DNA of 64,000 bases from positions 1-64,000 of the forward strand of contig NZ_SJPO01000018.1 of assembly GCF_007859935.1 (NCBI RefSeq), written 5' to 3'. Shown here piece by piece: positions 52,266-61,926 of the stretch. The notes below the pieces were generated by a model. The model was not told the origin of the DNA. It saw nothing but the letters and a program-made list of their open reading frames with translations, and ran no database searches. Origin of the DNA: Posidoniimonas polymericola (GTDB lineage: Bacteria; Planctomycetota; Planctomycetia; Pirellulales; Lacipirellulaceae). A program made the position numbers and the translations under genes. How positions within the stretch are numbered: position 1 is the stretch's first letter; each line of letters begins with the position of its first letter.

Positions 52266-52988
52266 CTAGGGGAGGGGGTTAGCCCCGCTAGTTGCATCGG
52301 TGTGGTGCGCAAGTGAATCCGAGCTGGCGACCACGCGGTTGACCTCTTCGAGCTGCTCGACCCGCTCGAACTGGCCGGAGACCTCCGGCGAGTGGGTCAC
52401 CAGCAGCATCGCCACGTTCTCGTCGCGGCAGACCTGCCGCAGCAGGTCGACTACCTGCTGCTGGTGGCCCGGGTCGACGTTGGCGGTTGGCTCGTCGGCC
52501 AGCAGCAGCACCGGCTGGTTGGCCAGCGCCCGCGCGACCGCGGTCCGCTGCTGCTCGCCGACGCTCATCGCCTGCGGCTTGTGGTGCAGGCGGTGGCCAA
52601 GGCCGACCTTCCCCAGCAGCTCCTCTGCCCTGCCCCGGTCCTTGGTCTGGCCGGTGAAGGTCATGCCGAGCATCACGTTCTCCAGCGCCGTGAACGCCGG
52701 CAGCAGGTTGAACGTCTGGAACACGAAGCCGAGCTTGCGGGCGCGGAAGCGGTCGCGGCCCGACTCGGGGAGCCTGGTGACCTCGACGCCCGCGATCGAG
52801 ATCGAGCCGCTGTCGATGGTGGTGAGCCCGCTGATGGCGTTGAGCAGCGTGGTCTTGCCGCAGCCGCTGCGGCCCCGGATCACGACCTGCTCGCCCTCGT
52901 TGACCTCAAACCGCGGGACGTCGAGGATCGGCAGCCGTGTGCCGCCGGGCTCCGGGTACGACTTCTTGACGTCGGTCAGCGATAGCAT
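52266..52988 (-). CDS. ABC transporter ATP-binding protein (LolD/MacB type)
   Basis: The 240-residue ATPase has Walker A GRSGCGKT (39-46), a signature motif written MSVGEQQR (141-148) in place of LSGGQQQR, and Walker B LLLADE (161-166) followed by PTANVDPGHQQ. Serine-Val in place of the second and third positions of LSGGQ is seen in several LolD-like proteins. It precedes the permease gene on the same strand by 65 bases and energises that transporter. Confidence 0.92.
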   Translation of the reverse strand: MLSLTDVKKSYPEPGGTRLPILDVPRFEVNEGEQVVIRGRSGCGKTTLLNAISGLTTIDSGSISIAGVEVTRLPESGRDRFRARKLGFVFQTFNLLPAFTALENVMLGMTFTGQTKDRGRAEELLGKVGLGHRLHHKPQAMSVGEQQRTAVARALANQPVLLLADEPTANVDPGHQQQVVDLLRQVCRDENVAMLLVTHSPEVSGQFERVEQLEEVNRVVASSDSLAHHTDATSGANPLP

Positions 52989-53527
52989 CGGTCGCCAAAT
53001 AGGGGCAAAAGAGGACAGGCGGGTGTTTGGGGCGGCGTCAGCTGTCTGGTACGCCGGGGCGGGTGGCTCGGTTCAGACCAGTTTGGAACCTTCTACAATC
53101 TGGTGGTCCCAGGCTTACACGCTAGCACGCCCAGCTGCCATTCTTCCCCGCCGGCCCCACGGTGGGAAGGCGCCATCGAAATGGCTTGCCAGTAACGAGT
53201 TGCGACCGACGCCGCTGAACGCCTCCGCGGCGGATGGCCGATTGGCACACCGCGTGCAATTGCTGTCTTCCGGTAGAAGAGATCGGGCAGTGAGCCAGGC
53301 CGGCGTTGGCGGGACCCAAGCAACGCAGGCCAAACAAGCCGCCCACCGAGACACGTTCCCACCGACAGATTCCCTCCCCAGATGAGGCCGTCGAGTCCCC
53401 GCAGCTCGGCGGCCTTTCTTATGCGCCGAGCGGGAGGCTACGTCCACAGCGTGACACGCCCGGCATGGGCGTGGGGCCCCGCTGGTGGTTCACCATGCCC
53501 ATGCTGGGCGCGCCACCCGTGGCCGGA
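52989..53527. other. 539-bp gene-free stretch
   Basis: It lies between two minus-strand genes. Apart from a copy of the double-hairpin repeat (53451-53518), listed separately, nothing was recognised. It must contain the ABC operon promoter. Confidence 0.4.
53451..53518 (+). repeat. ~67-bp double-hairpin repeat, copy 3
   Basis: GTGACACGCCCGGCATGGGC, GGGGCCCCGCTGGTGGTTCA and CCATGCCCATGCTGGGC blocks align with the copies at 48801 and 31669 (reverse). It ends ten bases before the downstream gene's stop codon. Confidence 0.75.
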
Positions 53528-54895
53528 TTACTTCTTGTTCGTTGCCTTCTGAGCCACCGCGCTGCCCAGCGGCCGGGCCGCGTCGGCCAGCAGCTTGTCG
53601 GCGTCGGCCACTGCGGCCAGGTCGCCGGCCGCCAGGGTCACCACCAGCGAAACGGTGCGGCCGTCGCCGGGCGAGCGGACCAGGTAGTGCCGGTGCTCTA
53701 GCTCGATGTCGTCGACTTTGCCGCGGGCGATCACGCCCAGGCAGCCGCAGCCGGCCTGGTTGGTCCACTCGCCGGCCGAGATCAGCTCGCTGAACGCCCC
53801 GCCGATCGAGGATCGCACGTCGGCCTCAAACTGCTTGAGCGACGGCTCGACGCCTGCTTTGGACGGCAGCCGGGTGATGGTGGCCTGGGCCACCAGGGCG
53901 CCCTCGTGCATCCGCCGCAGCGAGACCCGCGGACCCCCGGCCGAGGCGACGAACCACGAGCGGTCGTGCTGGAACTCGAACCCCAGGTCCTGCGAGGGAA
54001 GCACCAGGTTGGCGTCGGTCTGACCCTTGGCGGCCGCCAGCGCGTCCGCGATCAGGAACTCGGGCTTGCTGATCGGGTCCCGCTTGATGTTGATTTTCGC
54101 GACGCCGACAAAGCCGGGCGTGGCCGGGCCGAGCGAGCGTTTTTCCTTGATCGCCAGGTTCAGCCGCGTCACGCAGCTGGCGTGGCGGTCGAACAGGCCC
54201 AGGCCGCGGATGTCGAACTCGGTCGTGGCGCCCTCGACCTCGCCGTGCACCACCCCGGCGACCTGGAACTTCACGTAGCCGGCGGTCCCCTCGTCGATGA
54301 CGTTGGAAATCTCGCAGACCGACACCGAGTCGAGCCCCAGCAGGGCGCCCATCACTTCGCCGTCGACCGCCCAGGCCTTGCCCTCGGGGAGCGACTCGCC
54401 CGGCAGCAGACCGTCGAGGAACGGCGTGCCGCCGACCACGTCGATCAGGTCGAGCTGCTCTCGGGTGAGCGGCCCGTTCGGGCAGGCCAACTTGACGCCC
54501 TGGGGTGTCTGCTCGGCGACCACCAGGCGGCGGCCATCGGTCAGGTTGGGCGTTTTGCCGCCATCGCCTACCTTGATGGTCGCCATCGCGACGCTGTAGT
54601 GGCGGGCGGTCTGTTTCTCGGCGAGCGGCGCCTCCTCGTAGGCCAACCGGCCCTCGACGCTCATCGGCAGCTTGCGGACCGGGCCCTCGGCCTGCTCCTC
54701 ACCCTCCTTCTGAGTGGCGGGCGCGGCGTCGAGGTCCCGCACGGTCAGGTCCCCACCGACCTTCAGCTGCACCTCGACCTGGTAGGCCTGGCCGGCCTTG
54801 GCCGAGGGCGTCAGGTTGTATTCGGCAGCGTCAGTGGCGGCCGCAGTCAGGCCGCACAGCGTCGCGAGCAGGGCGGCGGTCAGGGAGCGGGGCAT
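53528..54895 (-). CDS. Secreted protein of unknown function
   Basis: The ATG at 54895 gives a signal peptide MPRSLTAALLATLCGLTAAA and is preceded by GAGG about seven bases away; the frame extends 41 codons further without a signal. The 455-residue protein is beta-rich, with AYQVEVQLKVGGDLTV, RHYSVAMATIKVGDGG and AGYVKFQVAGVVHGEVEG. This recalls planctomycete secreted proteins that are described only as hypothetical. CGC at AGCGCLGV gives two adjacent cysteines. No catalytic motif was recognised. Confidence 0.75.
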   Translation of the reverse strand: MPRSLTAALLATLCGLTAAATDAAEYNLTPSAKAGQAYQVEVQLKVGGDLTVRDLDAAPATQKEGEEQAEGPVRKLPMSVEGRLAYEEAPLAEKQTARHYSVAMATIKVGDGGKTPNLTDGRRLVVAEQTPQGVKLACPNGPLTREQLDLIDVVGGTPFLDGLLPGESLPEGKAWAVDGEVMGALLGLDSVSVCEISNVIDEGTAGYVKFQVAGVVHGEVEGATTEFDIRGLGLFDRHASCVTRLNLAIKEKRSLGPATPGFVGVAKINIKRDPISKPEFLIADALAAAKGQTDANLVLPSQDLGFEFQHDRSWFVASAGGPRVSLRRMHEGALVAQATITRLPSKAGVEPSLKQFEADVRSSIGGAFSELISAGEWTNQAGCGCLGVIARGKVDDIELEHRHYLVRSPGDGRTVSLVVTLAAGDLAAVADADKLLADAARPLGSAVAQKATNKK

Positions 54896-55538
54896 CAAGA
54901 ACCTCGTGTTCGCTGAGAAGGAGTACCGTTTCGGACGGACGTGCTGGATTTGATAAATCGTCCACAAGCGGTGGAAGAATTCATGGGAAAGCCGCTGCGG
55001 GCGGGCGGAGAGGGGCAAATCCTCCCCGAAAGTAAGCGCGCTAACCCTCTGCCAGACACGGGCATCCGATTTAGGGTGTTGGTCTAAGTCTATAATATGG
55101 TAGGGTTTAGGTGTGGTGTTTGGGGTGCGCTGCGAGGGCGTGTGGGCGGTCGGTTTAATGAACCAGTGAACTTTCTCTCGACCCCACGCGACTTACCTGC
55201 GTACAACAAATGCCGCCTCGCCCCGCTAGCAGACTTGACCCAAAGGGTCGGCCAGTTAGGGCGTCCCAAGCGTTTGGGCGCCATTCGTGCTAGCACTTGG
55301 ATAGGCGGCAGCTGAGCTTGCGTTATTCAACGCCGTGGGCCGTGTCGCCCCGGCGGAGGAGCGGGCCGGCCCGCCCAATTGGCGTGGCCCCCGCAGGGAA
55401 CCGAACGCTCTGGCAGCAGAAATGCTGAGAGCATGGCAAGCACTGGAGGGACGCGGCGAATACACGAGATTGACGGTAAGGAGACCGGCGTTGGTAGGCC
55501 GACGCTGGTAGACCGAACCCGAGAAGAAGGCCCACGCC
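54896..55538. other. 643-bp divergent intergenic region upstream of the sigma-factor gene
   Basis: It separates the secreted unknown (minus) from the sigma-factor gene (plus). No gene is supported. A perfect TATAAT occurs in an AT-rich pocket (listed separately), implying a long 5' untranslated leader of about 440 bases if used. Confidence 0.4.
55091..55096 (+). promoter_or_regulatory. Candidate -10 box (TATAAT)
   Basis: A consensus TATAAT stands in AAGTCTATAATATGG, unusual in this GC-rich DNA. No good -35 element lies 16-18 bases upstream, so the call is weak. It could serve the sigma-factor gene. Confidence 0.25.
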
Positions 55539-57203
55539 ATGCAACGCGCATACACCCATTCCATCCTGGACCAATTCCGCGATCAGCAGGTGCGCTATGC
55601 GCCCCGCGAGAAGCGGATCGAGCAGATCGAGGCCGCCGAGCGTCTGGTTGCGGAGATCGATCCGGCCAAAAAGTACCCGTTCGACTTCGTGTTCTTCCGG
55701 ATTACCGGCTACCGCCCGGCCGAGGACAGCTTCGTCAAGATCGTCGGCGAGGAGCTGCTGCACGACCTGCGGCTGTTCATCGAGGACCTGTCGGACGCCA
55801 CCGACCTGCCGGCCGACGCCATGGGCGAGCCGGTGCTGACGGTCGACCAGGTCGCCGAGCAGTTCAACGTCTCAACCAAAACGATCAGCCGCTGGCGCGA
55901 GCAGGGCCTCGTGAGCCGCCGGTTCGTGTTCGACGGCCGCAAGCGGGTCGGCTTCCTGCGGAGCAGCGTCGACCGCTTCGTGCAGTCCAACCGCGACCGC
56001 GTTGAGCGGGGCGCCCGCTTTAGCCAGCTCTCCGACGAGCAGCGCAACGAGATCCTCGAGCAGGCCCGCCGCCTCGCGTCCGACGGCAGCTGCCAGGCCG
56101 AGGTGTCGCGGCAGCTGGCCCGCCGCTCGGGCCGCAGCGTCGAGACCATCCGCGCCGCGCTCAAGCAGTTCGACCAGAAGCACCCCGACCTGGCGATCTT
56201 CCCCGACGTGAAGGGCCCCCTGAAGGACTCGCAGCGGGCGAAGATCTACCGCGACTTCCGCCGCGGCGTGTCGGTCGACAAACTCACCAAACGCTACGGC
56301 CGCACCAAGACCACCGTCTACCGCGTGATCAGCGAGGTCCGCGCGCAGCGGATCATGGAGCTCGAGCTCGACTACATACCCAACCCGCGGTTCACCCGCA
56401 AGGGCGCCGACAACGCGTGCCTGGGCGAGATGCCCGACTCCGACCAGCCGACCAAGAAGGTGCGTCGCCCGTCGGACCTGCCGCCGTACCTGGCTAGCCT
56501 GTACGAGATGCCGCTGCTGACCCGCGAGCAGGAGGGGCACGTCTTCCGCAAGTACAACTACCTGAAGCACAAGGCGGCCAAGCTCCGCGATCAACTCGAC
56601 CTCGAGCGACCCAAGTCGGCCCTGATGGACGAGATCGAGCAGCTGGCCGAGCAGGCGGTCGAGGTCAAGAACCAGATCGCCCGCTGCAACCTGCGGCTGG
56701 TGGTGTCGATCGCCAAGCGGCACGTGTCGGCGGACCAGAACTTCTTCGAGCTGGTGTCCGACGGCAATATGTCGCTGCTCCGCGCGATCGAGAAGTTCGA
56801 CTTCGCCCGCGGCAACAAGTTCAGCACCTACGCCAGCTGGGCGATCATGAAGAACTTCGCCCGGACGATCCCCGGCGAGTTCAAGCACCGCGACCGCTTC
56901 CGCACCAGCCACGACGAGCTGTTCGCGGCGACCGAGGAGTCGCGCGACAACCCGATGATCCACGAGACGGCCCAGAAGGACCGTGAGGCGAAGATCACGC
57001 GTCTGCTGCGGAAGCTCGACGAGCGCGAGCAGCAGATCGTCAGCTCGCGTTTCGGCCTGGACCACTCGAAAGAGCCGCTCACGCTCAAAGAGGTCGGCGC
57101 CGAGATGGGCGTCACCAAGGAGCGGATCCGCCAGATCGAGGTCCGGGCGCTGAACAAGCTCCGCGCCGCCGCGAAGGAAGAGAAGATCTCGCTGGAGATC
57201 TGA
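55539..57203 (+). CDS. Planctomycete sigma-70-family factor with N-terminal HTH domains
   Basis: The 554-residue protein has an unusual long N-terminal part. Residues ~98-150 form a MerR/excisionase-like HTH (LTVDQVAEQFNVSTKTISRW...FLRSSVDRFV), and ~230-270 hold another HTH-like stretch (RRGVSVDKLTKRYGRTKTTV). Sigma region 2 follows at ~385-450 (CNLRLVVSIAKRHVSADQNF, KFDFARGNKFSTYASWAIMK) and region 4 at ~489-548 (LTLKEVGAEMGVTKERIRQI). This layout is known in planctomycetes. It likely directs RNA polymerase to a subset of promoters; the extra HTH domains may bind DNA or regulators. AGAAGG precedes the ATG by eight or nine bases, and a strong terminator follows. Confidence 0.92.
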   Translation: MQRAYTHSILDQFRDQQVRYAPREKRIEQIEAAERLVAEIDPAKKYPFDFVFFRITGYRPAEDSFVKIVGEELLHDLRLFIEDLSDATDLPADAMGEPVLTVDQVAEQFNVSTKTISRWREQGLVSRRFVFDGRKRVGFLRSSVDRFVQSNRDRVERGARFSQLSDEQRNEILEQARRLASDGSCQAEVSRQLARRSGRSVETIRAALKQFDQKHPDLAIFPDVKGPLKDSQRAKIYRDFRRGVSVDKLTKRYGRTKTTVYRVISEVRAQRIMELELDYIPNPRFTRKGADNACLGEMPDSDQPTKKVRRPSDLPPYLASLYEMPLLTREQEGHVFRKYNYLKHKAAKLRDQLDLERPKSALMDEIEQLAEQAVEVKNQIARCNLRLVVSIAKRHVSADQNFFELVSDGNMSLLRAIEKFDFARGNKFSTYASWAIMKNFARTIPGEFKHRDRFRTSHDELFAATEESRDNPMIHETAQKDREAKITRLLRKLDEREQQIVSSRFGLDHSKEPLTLKEVGAEMGVTKERIRQIEVRALNKLRAAAKEEKISLEI

Positions 57204-57233
57204 TCGTCCGAGATTGAATGCCAATGTTCCCAA

Positions 57234-57262
57234 GGCCCCGTGGTTTCCACGGGGCCTTTTTT
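57234..57262 (+). terminator. Rho-independent terminator of the sigma-factor gene
   Basis: GGCCCCGTGG (57234-57243) pairs perfectly with CCACGGGGCC (57247-57256) across a TTT loop and is followed by six T. It begins 31 bases after the stop codon. Confidence 0.93.
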
Positions 57263-57342
57263 CGTGTTTCGGGCAGCCGGTTCTGGGCGATCCTGGGTCA
57301 GCGTTTCACGCTCAGCGGGGTCTGCCGCTACAATCCCTACGT

Positions 57343-57729
57343 ATGTCTCATCCACGTTTCAGATTGTTCTGCGGGTGCATTGCCGGCTGTGCGCTCGGGA
57401 TGCTGCTGGGGCTCTTGGCGGCGTTACAGACTGAGCTACCAGCCCTAGCGATGGTGGCATCGTGTATTCTCCCAACCGCTGGATGCTACGCCGCCGGCCT
57501 CAGGCAGCCAAAGATGCTGGCGAAAGTGGCGTTTCTGGCCGCGATTGGTTGGGGGCTCACCTACGCGCTCGAGCCTCAAGTCTCCCAGTCTTGGCTCTCT
57601 CACTGGCAGCGAACGGCGGCTTCTCCATTCGCTGGGTATGGCTGGTTCGTTGCCTGCGGCGCGGTGTCTAGCTTGTTGGCGATGGTTGGTGCGGCGTTTG
57701 TTCGGCAGGACGAGTTAGGACGTGTGTAG
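57343..57729 (+). CDS. Small membrane protein of unknown function
   Basis: The internal ATG at 57343 is chosen because the longer frame would start before the sigma-factor terminator. The 128-residue product has four hydrophobic segments (FCGCIAGCALGMLLGLLAAL, LAMVASCILPTAGCYAAGL, MLAKVAFLAAIGWGLTYAL and WFVACGAVSSLLAMVGAAFV). No motif was recognised; it resembles other short planctomycete inner-membrane proteins. Confidence is moderate because the gene is small. Confidence 0.55.
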   Translation: MSHPRFRLFCGCIAGCALGMLLGLLAALQTELPALAMVASCILPTAGCYAAGLRQPKMLAKVAFLAAIGWGLTYALEPQVSQSWLSHWQRTAASPFAGYGWFVACGAVSSLLAMVGAAFVRQDELGRV

Positions 57730-57960
57730 CGTGGCGCCCCCGGCGGCCAACGGCGGTCTCCGCCGACGCGGAACCGATGCCCGAGCATCTCAGCCAATCC
57801 ACGCGGACTTGTGATAGCAGTCCTTCGGATTGAGGTTTCACCGGCGACGGTTCTCGTGCAAAAATCTCACGAGCATCCACCTCTGGGTTGTTTGTCCGCG
57901 TCCGGCGTGTAGCCTCGGTACTCAGCACCCAGTACTCAGAACTTCGAGAAGAGCTTTCCC

Positions 57961-58479
57961 ATGGCCCTGAAGTCTTCGTTGGCGTTAGCGGCGTGCCTCG
58001 TCTGTCAGATCTGCGTAGGTGGGGAGCCAGCGGACCCGACGCCAAGCCTGCATGTGGGCGACCCGGTGCTACTAGAACTCACGGGCAAACCGGCGGTAGC
58101 TCTACTCAGGCTCCAGGGTTCAAGAGCTTTCGAGGCGGTGAAGAACGAAGAATTTAGATTCTGCGTCCCACTCGAAGGAACGGTCGTGGCCATCGGAAAA
58201 GCAGGCGAGGTCCTGTTGCAGCATCAGACGACTCCTCCCCGGGCTACCGAAAAGTCGCGGTTGGTGACGGTCGCTGTCCACATCGATAGCAGCCGAGTAG
58301 AGCCAGCATCGGCGTACGGCCCCGTCGATTCACCGGACCGCCTGAAAGGACTGACGGAACTAGCGAAGCAGGTGGGCGAACTGCAAGTGCGGCAATCCAA
58401 GCTCCCAAAGGTCCGGCTCGATAGCATGGAGGGGGTGCGTCTCTGCGCCTGGGAGATGGTGGAAGAAGTGGTGGAATAG
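57961..58479 (+). CDS. Secreted protein of unknown function
   Basis: The 172-residue product starts with a signal-like segment MALKSSLALAACLVCQICVG. The rest is polar with SLHVGDPVLLELTGKPAVAL and VPLEGTVVAIGKAGEVLL, which suggest beta strands. GC is lower than in neighbouring genes. No family was recognised. Confidence 0.55.
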   Translation: MALKSSLALAACLVCQICVGGEPADPTPSLHVGDPVLLELTGKPAVALLRLQGSRAFEAVKNEEFRFCVPLEGTVVAIGKAGEVLLQHQTTPPRATEKSRLVTVAVHIDSSRVEPASAYGPVDSPDRLKGLTELAKQVGELQVRQSKLPKVRLDSMEGVRLCAWEMVEEVVE

Positions 58480-58597
58480 CCCCCCGTTTATCGCGTTCGA
58501 ATCGCGGTCTCAATCGTTGCTTCGGCTTCATCACCCGGCGACAATGGGCCGAGGGCAATGAGCTCCATCGCTTACCAACCCATTTGGGAGAGACACG

Positions 58598-59461
58598 ATG
58601 TTGCGTACGATCGCCGCGATTGGGTTGGTGCTCTCCTGCGTGACCAGCGCAAGCGGAATGGGGATGGAGTCATTCGGCAACGATTGCCTTTCCGCCCTGA
58701 ACTACCGCGATTGGCCGGGCGCGATTCCGGTCATCAACAGCAAGCACCGGGTCTACCATCAGTGGGTCAATGGCAACGAGTCGTTCTACTACCAGGGCAG
58801 TACGGCCGATCTGAACGACGCGTTGGCTGACTTCGCCCGCATCAAGGCCGACCGCTTGGCCGTTGTGATCCACCCCGGGCCAGGCGAGACGCACTCCTTC
58901 AACCAAGAGCGTCAGGTCGAATTCGATTGGCAGCTGCATCTCCTCGGCGGGATCGCCAAGCACATGGCGACGCTTCCCCTCGGCAGTAACGTGTGGGACC
59001 CGAACCCGTACCTGCACATCTACCTCGGTGACGGCGTCGAGCTGGACGCCCTGAGGATTCCCGCGGGCGTCGACGTGCTGGAGTTGGCCGACCTGCAGAC
59101 CCGCTACGCCAAGGCCCTCGAGAGCACAGACCAGTCCGTGCGGGGGTGGACTTGCGGGCGCATCGCCAGCCTCGACCCCTACCGCCGCGAGTCGATGCAG
59201 GCTATCGCCCGCATGCTCAACGACAGCGACGACTGGGTCCGTCTCAACGCCGCCGGGGCGCTAGCCACCTTCACTACGTTCTCTGACGAGGCGATCCACG
59301 AGCTCGAGGCGGTCGAGACCAACGACGAAAAGCTGCAGGAGCGGATTGATAAATCAATCCAGCAGCTGCGCGACAGCCAGCACGAACCAGATAAGCAGCA
59401 GGCATTCCAGCAGCAGCTAGACGCGATCCATGCGTATGTGGAAGCCCTGACAGACCGTTAG
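58598..59461 (+). CDS. Secreted protein with HEAT-repeat-like C-terminus
   Basis: The 287-residue product has a signal peptide (MLRTIAAIGLVLSCVTSASG, residues 1-20). Residues ~70-150 form an alpha/beta part (ADRLAVVIHPGPGETHSF), and ~170-250 contain HEAT/armadillo-like helices (RESMQAIARMLNDSDDWVRL, NAAGALATFTTFSDEAIHEL). A Gln-rich helix closes it. GAGAGACACG precedes the ATG, a weak ribosome-binding site. A similar HEAT-type secreted protein lies at 48.9 kb. Function unknown. Confidence 0.65.
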   Translation: MLRTIAAIGLVLSCVTSASGMGMESFGNDCLSALNYRDWPGAIPVINSKHRVYHQWVNGNESFYYQGSTADLNDALADFARIKADRLAVVIHPGPGETHSFNQERQVEFDWQLHLLGGIAKHMATLPLGSNVWDPNPYLHIYLGDGVELDALRIPAGVDVLELADLQTRYAKALESTDQSVRGWTCGRIASLDPYRRESMQAIARMLNDSDDWVRLNAAGALATFTTFSDEAIHELEAVETNDEKLQERIDKSIQQLRDSQHEPDKQQAFQQQLDAIHAYVEALTDR

Positions 59462-59627
59462 CTTGGGGACGCGGCAGGATTGTCTCGTGGCCATTAGTCT
59501 CGCGCCCGCATGGTGGCGGGCATGCAGCCCCCGGCTGCTAGCAACAACCGGCATCGCGGTGGACCGCTTGTCGGGGAGTGGCTAAAGTCGCCGCCCTTTG
59601 CCCGTTTCGAACCGTCGAGCCGCCCGC

Positions 59628-60455
59628 ATGAAACGCCTGACGCAATACGCTGTGCTGTTGCTGCTGGTGGGCGCTGCCGCGTCGGTTGGTCAGACGCAGC
59701 AGCTCGAGGAGTTCCGCCAATCCGCGCACACCCCGCAGCCGGAGGAACCGAAGCCCGCCAAGCGGCGGCGGTCTTTCTACGACTGCGAAGATGATCCGTT
59801 CGACGACCTCAAGGCGATGGTGGTGTTCGGCGTACTGGCCGCGCCGTACTACCTGCCCTACGCGGCGTTCGACCAGCCGGGCTGCGACCGCTTCGAGAGC
59901 TACGCCGCGGAGCAGAGGCAGATCGCCTACAAAGACACCAACTGGTTCTGCAACAGCACCAACGTCGTCGCGTCGGCCCGGGCGCAGGTCGACTACGGGA
60001 CCGACTTCAGCGGGCTGGAGCAGATCGGCACGAAGCTGCAGGTCGACCTGCCGGTCTGGCGGCTGACGCTCGACGGCTCGATCAGCAGCTACTACGAGCA
60101 GCTGGCGGCCGGCGGCGAGGACCACCTTGCTATCGGCGACGCCAACCTGGTGTTCCGCTTCGCGCAGGGCGAGCGGATCGTCTGGCGGAGCGGCGTCGGC
60201 ATGAACTGGCTGGCCGACACGCACAACGAGGCCGGCTTCAATTTCACCTACGGCCTCGACGCGATGCCGTGGGAGCCGGTGGTGTTCTCGACCGAGATCG
60301 ACCTCGGCACACTCGGCCACGAGCGCCTGCTGCGCAGCCGCACCACCCTCGGCCTGCAATGGCGAGAGGTCGAGGTCTACACCGGCTACGAGTACGTCGA
60401 GGCCGGCTCGGCCGGCCTGTCGACCATGCTGTTCGGCGTGCGTGGGTGGTGGTAG
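59628..60455 (+). CDS. Secreted, probably outer-membrane-associated protein of unknown function
   Basis: The ATG at 59628 gives a signal peptide (MKRLTQYAVLLLLVGAAASV); the ORF extends ten codons further. The 275-residue product has SFYDCEDDPFDDLKAMVVFG, then LAAPYYLPYAAFDQPGCDRF and a string of amphipathic beta strands (RAQVDYGTDFSGLEQIGTKL, LRSRTTLGLQWREVEVYTGY) ending in GVRGWW. Strand alternation and the C-terminal aromatic residue suggest a beta-barrel. It looks like a conserved planctomycete hypothetical protein. Confidence 0.7.
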   Translation: MKRLTQYAVLLLLVGAAASVGQTQQLEEFRQSAHTPQPEEPKPAKRRRSFYDCEDDPFDDLKAMVVFGVLAAPYYLPYAAFDQPGCDRFESYAAEQRQIAYKDTNWFCNSTNVVASARAQVDYGTDFSGLEQIGTKLQVDLPVWRLTLDGSISSYYEQLAAGGEDHLAIGDANLVFRFAQGERIVWRSGVGMNWLADTHNEAGFNFTYGLDAMPWEPVVFSTEIDLGTLGHERLLRSRTTLGLQWREVEVYTGYEYVEAGSAGLSTMLFGVRGWW

Positions 60456-60461
60456 TCGGGG

Positions 60462-61040
60462 CTACACTCGCTTCGGGTGTCGGGCACTCGGCGTGGGTCG
60501 TCGGTAGCGACAAAACGCCCGCGTCTGGCGGTGCACCGGGCAGCGGTCAGCTCGGCCTAGATCCACCGCCAACCACCGCCGGCAGCAGCAAAATCGCCGT
60601 GGTGCGCCGCCTGCCAGCAGCACGTCGAGGAGGGCGCCGGCCTGGGGGTAGTCCTTGTCGGCGTTTGCTTGGATGAGCAAGAAGATCGCGTCGTTCCGCG
60701 AGCCAGGGACGTGCCTCAGCAGCAGCGTCGCGAGGTGGTAGCAAGCCTCCTCGCGACTGTAGGGCGTGATGGATGGCGAATCGATCGCGAGTCGATAGGC
60801 ATGCCGAGCCGCGGCGACCTCTCGCCGGACGCCTAATTGGTGATGCAGGCAGTAGGCGACCTCAAGCAGGTGGTCGCCGTCGCCGTTGGCGGCCGCTCGG
60901 ACCCACCAGCGGTAGGCCAGCTCGGGGCGGCCGAGAATGCGGCACTCGGCGGCGATGTTGTTGGCGGCGTAACCGTGGCCGCCCCGAGCCTTCCGGACCA
61001 GCCGGGCGAAGCGAGCATAGCTGTGTGGGCGGGTGGGCAT
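60462..61040 (-). CDS. Sel1/TPR-like repeat protein
   Basis: The ATG at 61040 gives MPTRPHSYARFARLVRKARG and is preferred to upstream codons that add a Cys/Pro-rich unlikely extension. Residues ~20-145 hold Sel1-like helical pairs (NNIAAECRILGRPELAYRWW, VRAAANGDGDHLLEVAYCLH, EACYHLATLLL). It is probably 192 residues long. The last ~45 residues are Cys/Arg-rich (RRFCCCRRWLAVDLGRADRC), which may be real or reflect a shifted frame. It converges with the 59.6-kb gene. Protein-protein interaction is likely; partner unknown. Confidence 0.6.
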   Translation of the reverse strand: MPTRPHSYARFARLVRKARGGHGYAANNIAAECRILGRPELAYRWWVRAAANGDGDHLLEVAYCLHHQLGVRREVAAARHAYRLAIDSPSITPYSREEACYHLATLLLRHVPGSRNDAIFLLIQANADKDYPQAGALLDVLLAGGAPRRFCCCRRWLAVDLGRADRCPVHRQTRAFCRYRRPTPSARHPKRV

Positions 61041-61316
61041 GATCGGGCAAGCAGGGCTGAGTGGCCGGCAAGCGATCGCAACATGGCGAATGTGGCAGGC
61101 GGCGAAACCAGACACCCGCTGGTTGGAAAAGGTTCGAGGTGAGCCGTAAGGACCAGCATTCATAGCCGGCGTTTTGTGGTGGCTATCCGCCAATGGGGCA
61201 CAAGTAGCAGCAGGCATGGAACCTGCGATCGATCATGGTGCAATACCTCAGCGCAGCCGCTGCGAGTATTGTCAACGTAGTTCCCAGTAAATTGCGGTGA
61301 CTAGCGGACGCGAGGT

Positions 61317-61889
61317 ATGCAAAGTATTCGGCAAGGGAGGATTCAGTTCGGCCTCATGCCGATGTTTGCCGGATTCACTCTTGCCGCTGTAGCGGCGGCA
61401 AACTGGATAGACATAGCCTACTTCTTGAGTGAGCACGTCGCCGCTATGGCGCCGTTCATTTCAGCGGTCGTCTACGCACTAACTTGCAGCCTACACGGAC
61501 GTAGCGAAGTCAGTACCGGAACGTGGTGTCGTCCATGGGCGACGGGGATAGCTATTTCCGTGGCGGTCTTGCTGCTGGGCGTCGCGTTGGTGTTTCGGCT
61601 TCGGTGGGGCACGCCCTGGGGCGATGCAGGCTGGCCGCGTCCCTTCCCCTACCCCGACTCCGCACTTGATGCGCTGCACGACTGGTGGGACAAGCGGAAT
61701 CCTCCCCCGCCCGGCTCGTTCAAGTACCACGGCGAGTACTACACGATTCTGCTCTTCCTGGATCTCACGGTCGTCTCAGTGTCTGCGCTGCTCGGTGTGA
61801 CGCTCGGAGTCGTTCTGCCGTTGAAGCGATTTATGAAGGGTACTGGGCAAGAGGCCGGCGAAGCGCCCTGCGCGGTCGCCAGCGACTGA
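61317..61889 (+). CDS. Four-TM membrane protein of unknown function
   Basis: The 190-residue protein has four hydrophobic segments near residues 12-36, 44-62, 76-94 and 143-168. Start ATG MQSIRQGRIQFGLMP is chosen as the first in frame. A bidirectional terminator follows. No family was recognised. Confidence 0.55.
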   Translation: MQSIRQGRIQFGLMPMFAGFTLAAVAAANWIDIAYFLSEHVAAMAPFISAVVYALTCSLHGRSEVSTGTWCRPWATGIAISVAVLLLGVALVFRLRWGTPWGDAGWPRPFPYPDSALDALHDWWDKRNPPPPGSFKYHGEYYTILLFLDLTVVSVSALLGVTLGVVLPLKRFMKGTGQEAGEAPCAVASD

Positions 61890-61926
61890 GGAAGTCCGTT
61901 GCGCTACAAGCAAAGCATGAACCAAC

